Made by a program: the position numbers and the translations under genes. From positions 171,231-235,230 of the forward strand of contig JANXBW010000003.1 in the NCBI GenBank assembly GCA_025060325.1: DNA of 64,000 bases, written 5' to 3'. The notes beneath the pieces were generated by a model, which did not search any database, was not told the origin of the DNA, and saw only the letters and a program-made list of their open reading frames with translations. Positions 1 to 7,930 of this stretch are shown here, in pieces; within the stretch, counting starts at the first letter, position 1, and every line of letters starts with the position of its first letter. Origin of the DNA: Thermoguttaceae bacterium. GTDB lineage: Bacteria; Planctomycetota; Planctomycetia; Pirellulales; Thermoguttaceae.

Positions 1-2
1 TG

Positions 3-596
3 GGGCGTTTTGTGGAGGTCGAAAGCGGCCAAGCGCGATTCTCGGCCTTTCAGATGGCTGTCCTTGTTGACGAAAGGCCGGGGGATCACCAGGGAGTAAT
101 CGTCCAGCATCCGCTTTTTCAGAAGCTGGAGAACTTGGCCGAGATTGATTTCGGGCGCTATCGACTTCCGCTTGAACTTTTGCCTAACACGATTGAAAAA
201 GGGATCGGCTTTCGCGATCCCTTAGGGGAGCTTGCCGAGCGTACCGGACATCCATTGCCGGCGAAATGGTGGCTTGCCCAGGCGGCGCCGGTCCAGGTGC
301 GAGGCGAGCCGGTCGGATGGTGGGTGGTGGTTCAGGAAGCATACGACAATTTTGAAGGCACAATCGGCTGGACGCTCAGCCAGCTTCAGCGCGGGCTTAT
401 TGTTTATGCCGGCGCAGCCCTTGCGGCGGTGCTCCTTATTTTCGGCGGAGTATGGCTCCTGGTGCTGTGGCTGCTTCGTGGAAACGGTGCTTGGTCGCGA
501 AGGAGGGGCGAAGGGTTCTCCGGGGCGCCATCGACCGCTTCGGCTTCCGAGGCCGACCTGCCCACTCAAACTTTTGCCCAGCCTAGCGCGGGATAG
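3..596 (+). CDS. C-terminal part of a membrane-anchored protein, possibly the cache-like tail of a planctomycete Ser/Thr kinase (5' truncated)
   Basis: The reading frame is open to the left window edge, so the true start lies outside; the GTG at 12 is probably internal. The visible 197 residues comprise a soluble segment ending in an Ala-Pro-Val-Gln/Val-Val-Val-Gln-Glu pattern, then one strong hydrophobic helix (about residues 133-160, Gly/Ala/Leu-rich ending in LVLWLL), then a basic RRR stretch and a low-complexity Ser/Ala/Pro tail. The pattern resembles the C-terminal cache sensor and membrane anchor of planctomycete protein kinases, but no kinase motif is in view. That identity is inference; a membrane protein of unknown function is the safer reading. 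A 511-bp gap separates it from the next gene. Confidence 0.5.
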   Translation, partial: GRFVEVESGQARFSAFQMAVLVDERPGDHQGVIVQHPLFQKLENLAEIDFGRYRLPLELLPNTIEKGIGFRDPLGELAERTGHPLPAKWWLAQAAPVQVRGEPVGWWVVVQEAYDNFEGTIGWTLSQLQRGLIVYAGAALAAVLLIFGGVWLLVLWLLRGNGAWSRRRGEGFSGAPSTASASEADLPTQTFAQPSAG

Positions 597-1107
597 GTTG
601 GGCTTCCACGAGCTAGCTTTAGCTTCCGGGTGAGAGAAGTATAGTCTGCCGGCGAAAGGGAAATATGAAGATCGGGCCATGGATGTCGCCATCGAGTTGT
701 TGACGCGGGCAGTTGGCACCCGCGTTGGAAGCGCGGACAGTACGTTCTTGCTTCCAGCGATCGGGATCGGGCCTAAATACCGTGGTGCCGCCCACGGCAA
801 ACTGTGGCCGGTTTTTCCGGCGAGGTGCGACCGCAGGACTTAAGCGCGTTGACGAATCGAAAGGCCCTGTTCCGAGTCCTTGCTAAGCCGTTGACAAACC
901 TGCGCACAAAACGTTTTGCGGAGGAGCCCTCGGCAATCGGCTAGATTTTGTTGGGTGGCTAGTGGGGGTTCAGTTTGAGAAGACTAGTGGCACGCTAACT
1001 AAGCAAGTTCATCTGGCGGACACCCAAGCAATCTTTAACACTTAAGCAAGCTTTGGTAGTAAAGTTCCGCAAGGAAGGAAGTTTTCTCCCGTTGGTGGAG
1101 TGGTGAA
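597..1107. other. non-coding gap
   Basis: No convincing gene on either strand. A short inverted repeat (CCGTGG/CCACGG near 780-798) has no following T-run. A TTGACA hexamer at 891-896 has no good -10 at the right spacing. The last bases hold the ribosome binding site of the next gene. Confidence 0.5.
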
Positions 1108-2307
1108 ATGGGTTTTGCCCGACAATTTAGCCGGGTTATTTCCGCGATTTTGATTGTCGCTGGGGCGTCCACGATTGGGCTCTGGCTGCTCTTTGACAGC
1201 GGCTTACTTTTGGCAATACCGAGTCGTGCCCAGGCCGAGGAGGGCTCGGCCCAAATAAGCGAGGCGATGGCAAAAGCGAATTGGCAAAAGCTCCTTGGCC
1301 AATGGCGGGAAATCCTGGGCCGAATGCAGAAGCACTACTGGGACTATCGTTTAGTTCCGCCTGCCGATGCTCGAAGGATCGAAAAAGATTGGGAGCTTCT
1401 TCGGCAACAGGCCCGGCAGCTTGAGCCTCAGTTGATCGAGGCAGCCTATGCCCTCTTTCGGTTTGGCCCGCGCAAGTATGTCGACGAAGGGGCCTTCCTT
1501 CTGGCTGTGGCGGGATCTTATTACGACCAGGACAATTTCGAGGAAGCATATCGGCTCGGGTGTCGACTAATTGAAGCCGGGCATCCAAATCCGGCGGTCT
1601 ATGCCCTCACCGGTGTCGCAGCTTTCACTTTGCACGAATACGACCGGGCAAATGAGTATCTTCAGATCGCGGATAAGCGCGGGGTCTTATCCGAGGGGGG
1701 CAAGAGGGTTCTTGAGGATCTTGCCTACTACCGGCAGGCTTGGGAGCGCGAAAAAAGCTTACGGCAAAAGGAGGCGGCGGCCGGCAATCTCCCGCGGGTG
1801 CTTCTTGTCACTACAAAAGGCGAACTCGAACTGGAACTGTTTGAAGATCAGGCACCGAACACAGTGGCCAATTTTATCTCGCTTGTGGAAAAGAAGTTTT
1901 ATGACGGAGTACCTTTTCATCGGGTGATTCCCCATTTTGCCGCGCAGACGGGTGATCCCACTGGGACCGGTCTAGGAGGGCCGGGTTATCGGATTGCCTG
2001 CGAGTGCTACCGGCCGGATTACCGCATTCACTTTCGTGGCAGTGTGAGCATGGCCCATGCTGGTCGAGATACAGGGGGCTCCCAGTTTTTCATCTGCTTT
2101 ATGCCGCAAAAACACCTCGACGGAAAACATACTGTCTTCGGACGGGTTGTTCGCGGGATGGAAGTTCTTTCGCGAATCGCCCGGCGGGACCCCGAGGACC
2201 CGGCCCCAGCCGAGCCAGACCGCATCGAACAGGCTAAAGTCCTGCGCAAGCGAGATCATCCGTACAGGCCTGTGACCTTGCCGCTTGCGGAAGGCCCCCG
2301 CCGCTAA
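1108..2307 (+). CDS. secreted or membrane-anchored peptidyl-prolyl cis-trans isomerase (cyclophilin) with N-terminal helical repeat region
   Basis: A 399-residue protein. Residues about 8-42 form a hydrophobic export signal or anchor ending near SRAQA, suggesting work outside the cytoplasmic membrane. Residues about 60-220 are helical and TPR-like (AVAGSYYDQDNFEEAYRLG). From about residue 231 the cyclophilin domain follows: the FHRV motif, QTGDPTGTG, GSQFFI and HLDGKHTVFG are all present. The catalytic Arg of FHRV is retained, while the Trp of the usual W-L-D-G-K-H is His here, as in many bacterial cyclophilins. The domain catalyses proline isomerisation and the repeats probably bind a client or partner (inference). 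GGAG lies about 8 bases before the ATG. It stands alone, upstream of threonine aldolase on the same strand. Confidence 0.88.
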   Translation: MGFARQFSRVISAILIVAGASTIGLWLLFDSGLLLAIPSRAQAEEGSAQISEAMAKANWQKLLGQWREILGRMQKHYWDYRLVPPADARRIEKDWELLRQQARQLEPQLIEAAYALFRFGPRKYVDEGAFLLAVAGSYYDQDNFEEAYRLGCRLIEAGHPNPAVYALTGVAAFTLHEYDRANEYLQIADKRGVLSEGGKRVLEDLAYYRQAWEREKSLRQKEAAAGNLPRVLLVTTKGELELELFEDQAPNTVANFISLVEKKFYDGVPFHRVIPHFAAQTGDPTGTGLGGPGYRIACECYRPDYRIHFRGSVSMAHAGRDTGGSQFFICFMPQKHLDGKHTVFGRVVRGMEVLSRIARRDPEDPAPAEPDRIEQAKVLRKRDHPYRPVTLPLAEGPRR

Positions 2308-2536
2308 CGGCTGGAGAAAGGACCCATGCGGGAACAGTTTTAATAACCCTCTTCTTAAAAGGGAATATAAGCGCGGGGTTAACCGCCCGGATACAATCGG
2401 AAGGTGTGGCCCCAAGGGGGAATGGGAAGGAATCGCCGTAATTTCTCGCGACCGCAAGGAAGTCGGTGGTGTGTTGTTGTCGAGCCTGCTAGCTGACGGT
2501 GGGGACGGTCTTTGTGGGAAGGGAAAGTTTACAACA

Positions 2537-3616
2537 ATGGGCGGAGCAAATGGTCTGAGTGATTTCCGCAGTGACACGGTGACTAGGCCGACACCTGGCA
2601 TGCGCCGGGCAATGGCGGAGGCGGAAGTAGGCGATGATGTCTTTGGCGAAGACCCAACTGTCAACCGCCTCGAAGAGCGGATCGCCGAGCTTCTGGGCAA
2701 GGAGGCGGGTCTTTTGGTGCCATCTGGAAGCATGTCGAATCTCGTCGCCGTGCGGACGCTGTGCCGGCCTGGTGACGAAATGATCTGCGAGGCGGAAAGC
2801 CATATTTTCAACAACGAGCAATCGGCCTACGCTCAAATCTGTGGTGTGGCGGCTCGCCCTGTACAGGGTTTGCGGGGTATTCTTCGACTGGAGCAACTTT
2901 TCGAATGTATCCGCCCGCCGGGGATCCATCATGCCCGAACTCGACTTCTGACGTTGGAGAATACCCACAACCGCGGTGGAGGTACTATCCAACCATTCGA
3001 CGAGCTAACACGAATCTGCCGATGGGCACATCAGTCCGGATTGGTCACGCATTTGGATGGGGCGCGGCTGTTTAACGCCGTGGTGGCGACTGGTATCCCT
3101 GCTTCTGACTGGGCGCGGCATTTTGACACCGTGAACATCTGCTTCAGCAAGGGTTTGGGGGCGCCGGTTGGTTCAGCGCTTGTCGCCACGAAGGAGCTTA
3201 TCGCCGAGGCCCGCCGACATCGAAAAGCTCTGGGTGGAGGCATGCGACAAGCGGGCATCCTGGCAGCCGCGGCCCTCTATGCGCTGGAGCACCATATTGA
3301 TCGCCTGGCAGAGGATCATGCTTTGGCCAAGCGGTTGGCCGCCGGCATTGCCGAGATCCCGGGCCTAACACTTGATCCGGAAGTTGTGGAGACCAATATG
3401 GTCTTTTTCCGAGTTGACCCGGCCTGGGGTTCGGCCAGCTTGCTCTGTGAGCGGCTGAAAGCGGAATTTGGCGTTTTGATGCTGCCCTCAGGGCCTCAAC
3501 GCATCCGAGCCGTCACGCATTTGGACGTGGGCCCCCAGGACGTGGAGCGCGCCCTGGCGGCTCTCTCCCAACTAATGGGGGCAAAGGTGTACCCAGTTGG
3601 GGCGGCCAGGGTGTAA
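2537..3616 (+). CDS. ltaE: low-specificity L-threonine aldolase (PLP-dependent)
   Basis: Fold type I PLP enzyme that cleaves L-threonine or allo-threonine to glycine and acetaldehyde. The 359-residue protein opens with the family hallmark DFRSDTVTRPTPGMRRAM and contains VGDDVFGEDPTVNRLE, a THLDGARLFNA motif carrying the conserved Asp, and the PLP lysine in CFSKGLGAPVGS (Lys205 from this start). The length fits the family. The frame stays open 84 codons further upstream, but that stretch has no family resemblance, so the ATG at 2537 immediately before the conserved N-terminus was chosen; the ribosome binding site there is weak (GGGAAAG). A plus-strand terminator-like hairpin lies downstream. 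Confidence 0.93.
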   Translation: MGGANGLSDFRSDTVTRPTPGMRRAMAEAEVGDDVFGEDPTVNRLEERIAELLGKEAGLLVPSGSMSNLVAVRTLCRPGDEMICEAESHIFNNEQSAYAQICGVAARPVQGLRGILRLEQLFECIRPPGIHHARTRLLTLENTHNRGGGTIQPFDELTRICRWAHQSGLVTHLDGARLFNAVVATGIPASDWARHFDTVNICFSKGLGAPVGSALVATKELIAEARRHRKALGGGMRQAGILAAAALYALEHHIDRLAEDHALAKRLAAGIAEIPGLTLDPEVVETNMVFFRVDPAWGSASLLCERLKAEFGVLMLPSGPQRIRAVTHLDVGPQDVERALAALSQLMGAKVYPVGAARV

Positions 3617-3850
3617 GTCGGCCGTATAACTCCCCCTACAAAGGGAGGGATTGGCCCAAGAGCTTCTGTGGGGGCCATTGCCAGCCGGTGAGGCTGGCCT
3701 CCTGTGGGTTAGATACCGGCAGAACCGGCGAAAAGAGGCCGGGGAGGCACCAGACGGCGGCCACCGAAGTAAAAGTTCAGAAAATCGCGGCAAGCTCGAT
3801 TCGTTAAGCGAAATCTTAACCGAGAATCTCCGCGAAGTTCTTCCCATTAC

Positions 3851-3887
3851 CCCCGGCGCCCTGCGACTATTTGCGGCCGGGGTTTTT
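3851..3887 (+). terminator. probable intrinsic terminator
   Basis: CCCCGGC (3851-3857) pairs with GCCGGGG (3876-3882) and is followed by five T residues on the plus strand. It lies 235 bases after the threonine aldolase stop and before the convergent FmdB-type gene. A second hairpin at 3680-3698 (GCCAGCC/GGCTGGC, loop GGTGA) has no T-run. Confidence 0.6.
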
Positions 3888-3938
3888 CAGTCTGTCCCCG
3901 CTCACGGAGTCCCGCCTTTCGGACAGAAACGACCGGGT

Positions 3939-4220
3939 TCACTTGGGTCGCCGGATAAGGTCAGGCCCCGGCCCGCACACCTTTTCGTAGCCTGCACTAG
4001 TGCGGCGATACTGGGTAAAGCCGTGCCGTTCCAGGTTCTTAGGACTAAGCAAGCTCTTAACGCCCCGCATCGGTTTAAAAGGTGCAAAGGCGCGTCGGCA
4101 GGTGGTGCCGCACTGAGGACATGCGCACTGCGTGGGTGAGTCCACTGATTGGAGAAGCTCAAAACCCTCCCGACAGTAGTCACAACCCTCCGACTCTGGC
4201 AAATACCGATAAAGCGGCAT
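3939..4220 (-). CDS. FmdB-type zinc ribbon protein
   Basis: A 93-residue small protein starting MPLYRYLPE, the usual opening of the FmdB/CxxC regulatory zinc ribbon family. Two cysteine pairs are visible, CDYC and CPQC, with a further Cys before and after the second, enough for one zinc site. The family is widespread and its role is poorly defined; FmdB was named as a putative regulator, so no specific function is assigned. The frame extends upstream, but the ATG at 4220 matches the family start. A GGGGGG run about 10 bases before the ATG may act as a weak binding site. It converges with the threonine aldolase gene. Confidence 0.78.
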   Translation of the reverse strand: MPLYRYLPESEGCDYCREGFELLQSVDSPTQCACPQCGTTCRRAFAPFKPMRGVKSLLSPKNLERHGFTQYRRTSAGYEKVCGPGPDLIRRPK

Positions 4221-4721
4221 AGGCCTTTGACCCCCCGAGCTACTTTCCAAGACCAGGCGCTTCGTCCCGCGGCCTGGAGATTGAAGACCGCGGCTTTCCC
4301 GGAGTATCGGTCGCCTTGAGCTACCGGCCGAACGAAACAAGCCGCGAGCAAAGGATTCAGGTCCCTTTCGAAATCAATTTTAGGTTGCCTCAAACCGATC
4401 GAGATTTTCGCAAGGTCTCAGGGACAGGCGGGCCGGTTGCGGTCGTACGGGACCCGGGAAAAGAGGCGGTTGCGTCCTGAATTTAGGAAGACGGAGGCTC
4501 CTCGAGGAGGGGGCCTGCCCCGGTTTTATGGAGATTGATTGGAGACGCATCCCCCACGGGGTAGGAGGGATGGCCCCCGAACGCTTCTACCCGCGGGCGG
4601 GGAGGGAGCTAGTTTGGTAGTTTCCTTGCTTTCCCTTGGCATATTCGGAAATAATGTCAAGGGACGTAGTGTTCCCCGCGACGGTGCGGGGTATGGTCGC
4701 AAATAGAGGAGGAGGTCAAGG
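4221..4721. other. non-coding gap
   Basis: Nothing recognisable. Open frames here have no domain pattern and no ribosome binding site, except the AGGAGGAGG purine tract near 4707-4715 that serves the next small gene. Confidence 0.45.
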
Positions 4722-4922
4722 TTGGTTACAACCCACCCCGTCTCTCTCCGTTGGCGCGAACTGTTCCGGCCGGGCAATATCACTGAGGAAACCTTCCAAA
4801 AAGCCGAAAAGCTCTTAGAGACACTTAGGCCGGAAGATCCCCTTCGTCACCGACTGTATCAGGAATTGCAGGAGATCAAGCGGCTACACGTTCAGAAAAA
4901 GTCGGCCCGAAAGCAAAAGTAG
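4722..4922 (+). CDS. small charged helical protein, unknown function
   Basis: A 66-residue protein with a TTG start, supported by a strong purine-rich site (GAGGAGGAGG) about 7 bases upstream. Residues about 20-58 are rich in Glu, Leu, Lys and Arg and should form helices (for example EETFQKAEKLLETLRPED); the end is basic (KKSARKQK). It has no Cys, membrane segment or recognisable domain. The binding site and the coherent composition argue for a real gene. I do not recognise the family. Confidence 0.6.
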   Translation: MVTTHPVSLRWRELFRPGNITEETFQKAEKLLETLRPEDPLRHRLYQELQEIKRLHVQKKSARKQK

Positions 4923-5166
4923 CTTTGCCACCGGCTACTGATCGGCCGCGGACTTCGCGGTAGAATTCCGGGGTCATAGTGGGCCCAGGCGCTCAACTTG
5001 TCGGGTTTTGGCACCTTTCCGGGCTCGCGCGGTACCCCGCAGCCCTTCCGAAGTCAGTTACCGCCTTTTTCGGTGGTGAACCCGGTGGATCTCGGACAGG
5101 GGGTCATTTTCCTTTCTGAGTTCTTGCAGTCCCTCATCGACTAGTTCTTCCCCAGGAGGGAAATAC

Positions 5167-5661
5167 TTAGGGTAATTCCTGGAGGCTAGCCAACTTCTCA
5201 AGAAGGGCTACTTGTCGGCGAAGTTGAGCGACCGCCTCACTGGGCTCATGCATGAGCGTCTCTGGCCCACCCGGCGGGCTTTTTCGCTCCAGATCCCGAA
5301 GCAGCCTTTGGCACCAGGCTAAGAGATTGACCCGCTCGTGGGTACCAATGCCGGCTGCCTCTAGCTTTCTTGAAAGCGCAAAAAGTTCTTGGATGTCGCT
5401 CGGCGACAAAAGCGCTTTCTCACCAAGCTCCGCGGCAAGTTGACGTAGCTCTGCCGGACTAATCCGAGTCAGCTCGTACCGCGAAAGAACCCGTTTGAGT
5501 GCCCTGCTATTTCCGTCCACTTTTAACTCGTCAAGCGCATCCGTGCGGCCGGGCGCGGTAATCCCTTCCGAGCTGGGACCATTTTTCTGGCTAGAAGACA
5601 GCTGCTGAATAACCCCCCGAGCGAACAGACTGAGCACAGAGCCGGTAAGCGTCGAAAGCAT
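5167..5661 (-). CDS. hypothetical protein, alpha-helical
   Basis: A 164-residue protein starting MLSTLTGSVLSLFARG. A GGAGGG site sits about 9 bases before this ATG, which favours it over the 54-codon upstream extension. The N-terminus is mildly hydrophobic. The rest is helical with a regular heptad-like pattern of Leu and charged residues (about residues 55-160), ending with a possible coiled coil (VAQLRRQVALLEKLASL). No catalytic motif is seen and the family is not recognised. It lies downstream of the HYExAFE gene on the same strand with a 279-bp gap, so it may have its own promoter. Confidence 0.62.
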   Translation of the reverse strand: MLSTLTGSVLSLFARGVIQQLSSSQKNGPSSEGITAPGRTDALDELKVDGNSRALKRVLSRYELTRISPAELRQLAAELGEKALLSPSDIQELFALSRKLEAAGIGTHERVNLLAWCQRLLRDLERKSPPGGPETLMHEPSEAVAQLRRQVALLEKLASLQELP

Positions 5662-5940
5662 GCGACAAGGCCCTCCGTAGCGAATTGGGGAAACGGCAAG
5701 GGATAAAGATTTCCCGGTTACTGCCCCGCCGGTGGGCCAACTGGGGTTGCAATCCTCGTGCCAAAGTCCTAAGGGCGGCATTCCGCGGGGATCAGGCGGC
5801 GATTGCGGGGGAGCGGGAAACAAGCGTCGGCAAAAATTGCAGCTAACTTAAGCGGGAATTGCCAGCCGCCACGTTAATGACGCGGGATTCAAATCGCGGG
5901 TGCGGTGATTACGGGGAAAGTGTATCACGGGGGAAGTGTA

Positions 5941-6546
5941 TCAGCTCGTTACTGCCGCGGCGGGAAAAACGTTTTGCCCACCCTGAGTTTCGTTCCCGGC
6001 ACCTGGAGGAGCAGGAAAATGGGCAAGCTTTCTGGCGGGTAAATACTCACAAAACGGTCGAGCAATTTCCCGAAAAATCTTGACCGGAACCATCACCGTG
6101 CCCCACCGGGGCGAAAGCTCCCGGGCCCAGCGTCCGTACTCTCGAAGCGGCGTCGCTAAGAAGGCGTATCGTTCGCTTTCGAAGAAGAACTCAAACTCGG
6201 GGGCAGTAGGGGACCGGTCTCCGACCACTTTATAAGCAAAGACCAGTAACCCGCGAAATCCGGCCCCGAAGAATTGTTCCCACTGCTCTAAACTTCGTAA
6301 ATCGTCCACAAATGACCAGTTCTTCCAATACTGCGGGTGAAGCCGGCCTGTGGGGAAGCGTCGCCCCTTCACATCCACAAGCCACCCTCCGTGACTCCCG
6401 GTGGCCACGATAAAGTCCAAATTTTTAAGCGTTTCCCCCGCGGCGATACGGGCCCTTCGGGCTTCGTCCACAGCAACATAAGGGACGGCCAAAGCCCGCA
6501 GATACGCTTCGAAAGCCCGCTCGTAAGGGTTTCGCCGATCGGCCAT
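5941..6546 (-). CDS. HYExAFE family protein
   Basis: A 201-residue protein with the signature NPYERAFEAYLRAL followed by VPYVAVDEARRA near the N-terminus, matching the HYExAFE family typical of planctomycetes. A later LDFIVATGSHGGWLVDVKGR looks like the core of a restriction-endonuclease-like fold (Asp, then Asp-Val-Lys), which would suggest nucleic acid binding or cleavage; that is inference from the pattern and no activity is established. The ATG at 6546 just before the conserved segment was preferred to a TTG 12 codons upstream; neither has a strong ribosome binding site. Confidence 0.82.
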   Translation of the reverse strand: MADRRNPYERAFEAYLRALAVPYVAVDEARRARIAAGETLKNLDFIVATGSHGGWLVDVKGRRFPTGRLHPQYWKNWSFVDDLRSLEQWEQFFGAGFRGLLVFAYKVVGDRSPTAPEFEFFFESERYAFLATPLREYGRWARELSPRWGTVMVPVKIFREIARPFCEYLPARKLAHFPAPPGAGNETQGGQNVFPAAAVTS

Positions 6547-6947
6547 CGATGGTCTTGCGCCGCCGAGACTGCTGGAAGCCAAAAATGAAGCCGAGGCCCA
6601 GGGGCCTACTGCCCGGCAAGAAGCACAACCATGTGCCGACAGTAAACTAATCTCCTGTCGAGATTTCTCGGAGTTGATGCAACTCTCGTGAAGCTGCCCT
6701 ATTTTCCGCGGTTGTCGCCCCCAAGAAAAGCCTTGTATGGCGTCCTTCGCCAGTTTAGGCGCGGCGCATTGACTATTGGCCCCCCCGACCTATGGCACAA
6801 AATTCTGTCGCAGCGTTCTGGGAGGCTGGCCGGGCCGGCAAAAGACACCCACCCCGGCGACTGCTTAGCAGTGAAGTTGTAAACGGAGTTCTCGCGGGTG
6901 TCCCTCCTTGCCCGACAAAAAGCCGATATCCTTCTCCCAAACTGCGC

Positions 6948-7205
6948 CTATTTGGCCCGGCTCCGCCACATGTCGGCTGCCGATTCGGCCCAGTAGGTCT
7001 TAACCAAAAGCGGGTCAAAGCCGGTATCCTTTCGGTACCGAAAAGGGTCCAACCACGCAGCTCCGCCCTTGCCCGAGCGCCTTTCGGCGTCAAATGATTT
7101 TCCAATGTATGTCGGCTCCCCACCCCACCCACGCGAGCACCCGTTTAATCCAATCCCCGCGAGCCCATCACGAAAATTGCCGGGAGCCGCCAACCCGCGC
7201 AACAT
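6948..7205 (-). CDS. possible small ORF, unknown
   Basis: An 85-codon frame with an ATG start. The C-terminal half (DPFRYRKDTGFDPLLVKTYW onward) has a protein-like composition, while the N-terminal part looks like translated spacer, so the true start may be internal. No ribosome binding site is convincing and no family is recognised. It may be a short planctomycete gene or chance. Confidence 0.28.
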   Translation of the reverse strand: MLRGLAAPGNFRDGLAGIGLNGCSRGWGGEPTYIGKSFDAERRSGKGGAAWLDPFRYRKDTGFDPLLVKTYWAESAADMWRSRAK

Positions 7206-7419
7206 GTTTTCAAGCCCCGACCTTCCGCTTCATTGTTTGGATCGGCCGGACCGCGCGACTGCCCGCGGCTTGCCCCGGGTGCCTAACTCCCTCCGAAGCA
7301 CTTCTAATCTCCACATACATAATGGATTTTATAACACATGCCTAGTTCGTTTGATTGCGTAGAGTAAGATGACCGCGTAGGATATATGGACCTGGGAAAA
7401 AGGCAAAATCATGCGTGTG

Positions 7420-7446
7420 AGAGAAAACCCGCCGGCAACCGGCGGG
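7420..7446 (-). terminator. intrinsic-terminator-like hairpin on the minus strand without an assigned gene
   Basis: CCCGCCGG (7428-7435) and CCGGCGGG (7439-7446) form a perfect 8-bp stem with a 3-base loop. Read on the minus strand the stem is followed by TTTTCTCT. No minus-strand coding gene is recognised upstream, so it may end an unannotated small RNA or antisense transcript. Confidence 0.45.
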
Positions 7447-7930
7447 ACGCGCTGTTTGGGCGCTTGCGCGTTTCGAGAGGGGGGTTGTTCCGCGGTTTGT
7501 GGGTGCTGCGCCGGTTCCGGGACAACCCGGGTGAGTCTGTGCCGTTTATGCCAATGATCACAGCGATTCGGTTTTTGGGCTGCCCGTCGGTGTGCCGAAT
7601 TGGGTAAAGTACAGGGCTCAGGAACAACTTCGCAAGTCCGCCAGCGGATGTCGCTCACTTGGTCTGAGTCGGAGCAGGTCAGCTTAGTGGCTAGGATTGG
7701 ACCGGAACTTGACGGCTGGTTAAAGTTTGCCAAAAACCTTTGCGGTCGGATTCATCGGGTTGCGCTTGCGAGAATCTAGGTAGACTTTGCGTCCTAGGGC
7801 GCTTTTAAAGGGGCGGGAGGGGGCTGGTCCTTATAGCGACAGTGTGCGGTCGCCGCGCTTCTTGGGAGGCGTTTACGAGGAGAGCATTCCTGGGAGCTTC
7901 CTGCCAGTGTTACCGTATCGGTTGCCTGGG

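Larger units (their letters stand above)
6547..7930. other. long gap between the HYExAFE and FAAL genes
   Basis: About 1.4 kb with no firm gene. It contains the weak minus-strand ORF and the minus-strand hairpin listed separately, and otherwise a GC-rich sequence with scattered unsupported frames. I looked for SRP RNA, RNase P RNA and tmRNA signatures and found none. Confidence 0.4.

Noticed and set aside
7446..7600. Segment resembling the SRP RNA apical loop (CCCGGAACCGG near GCAGC)
   Set aside because: The conserved GGAA tetraloop context and the AGCAG internal loop are not in the right arrangement.
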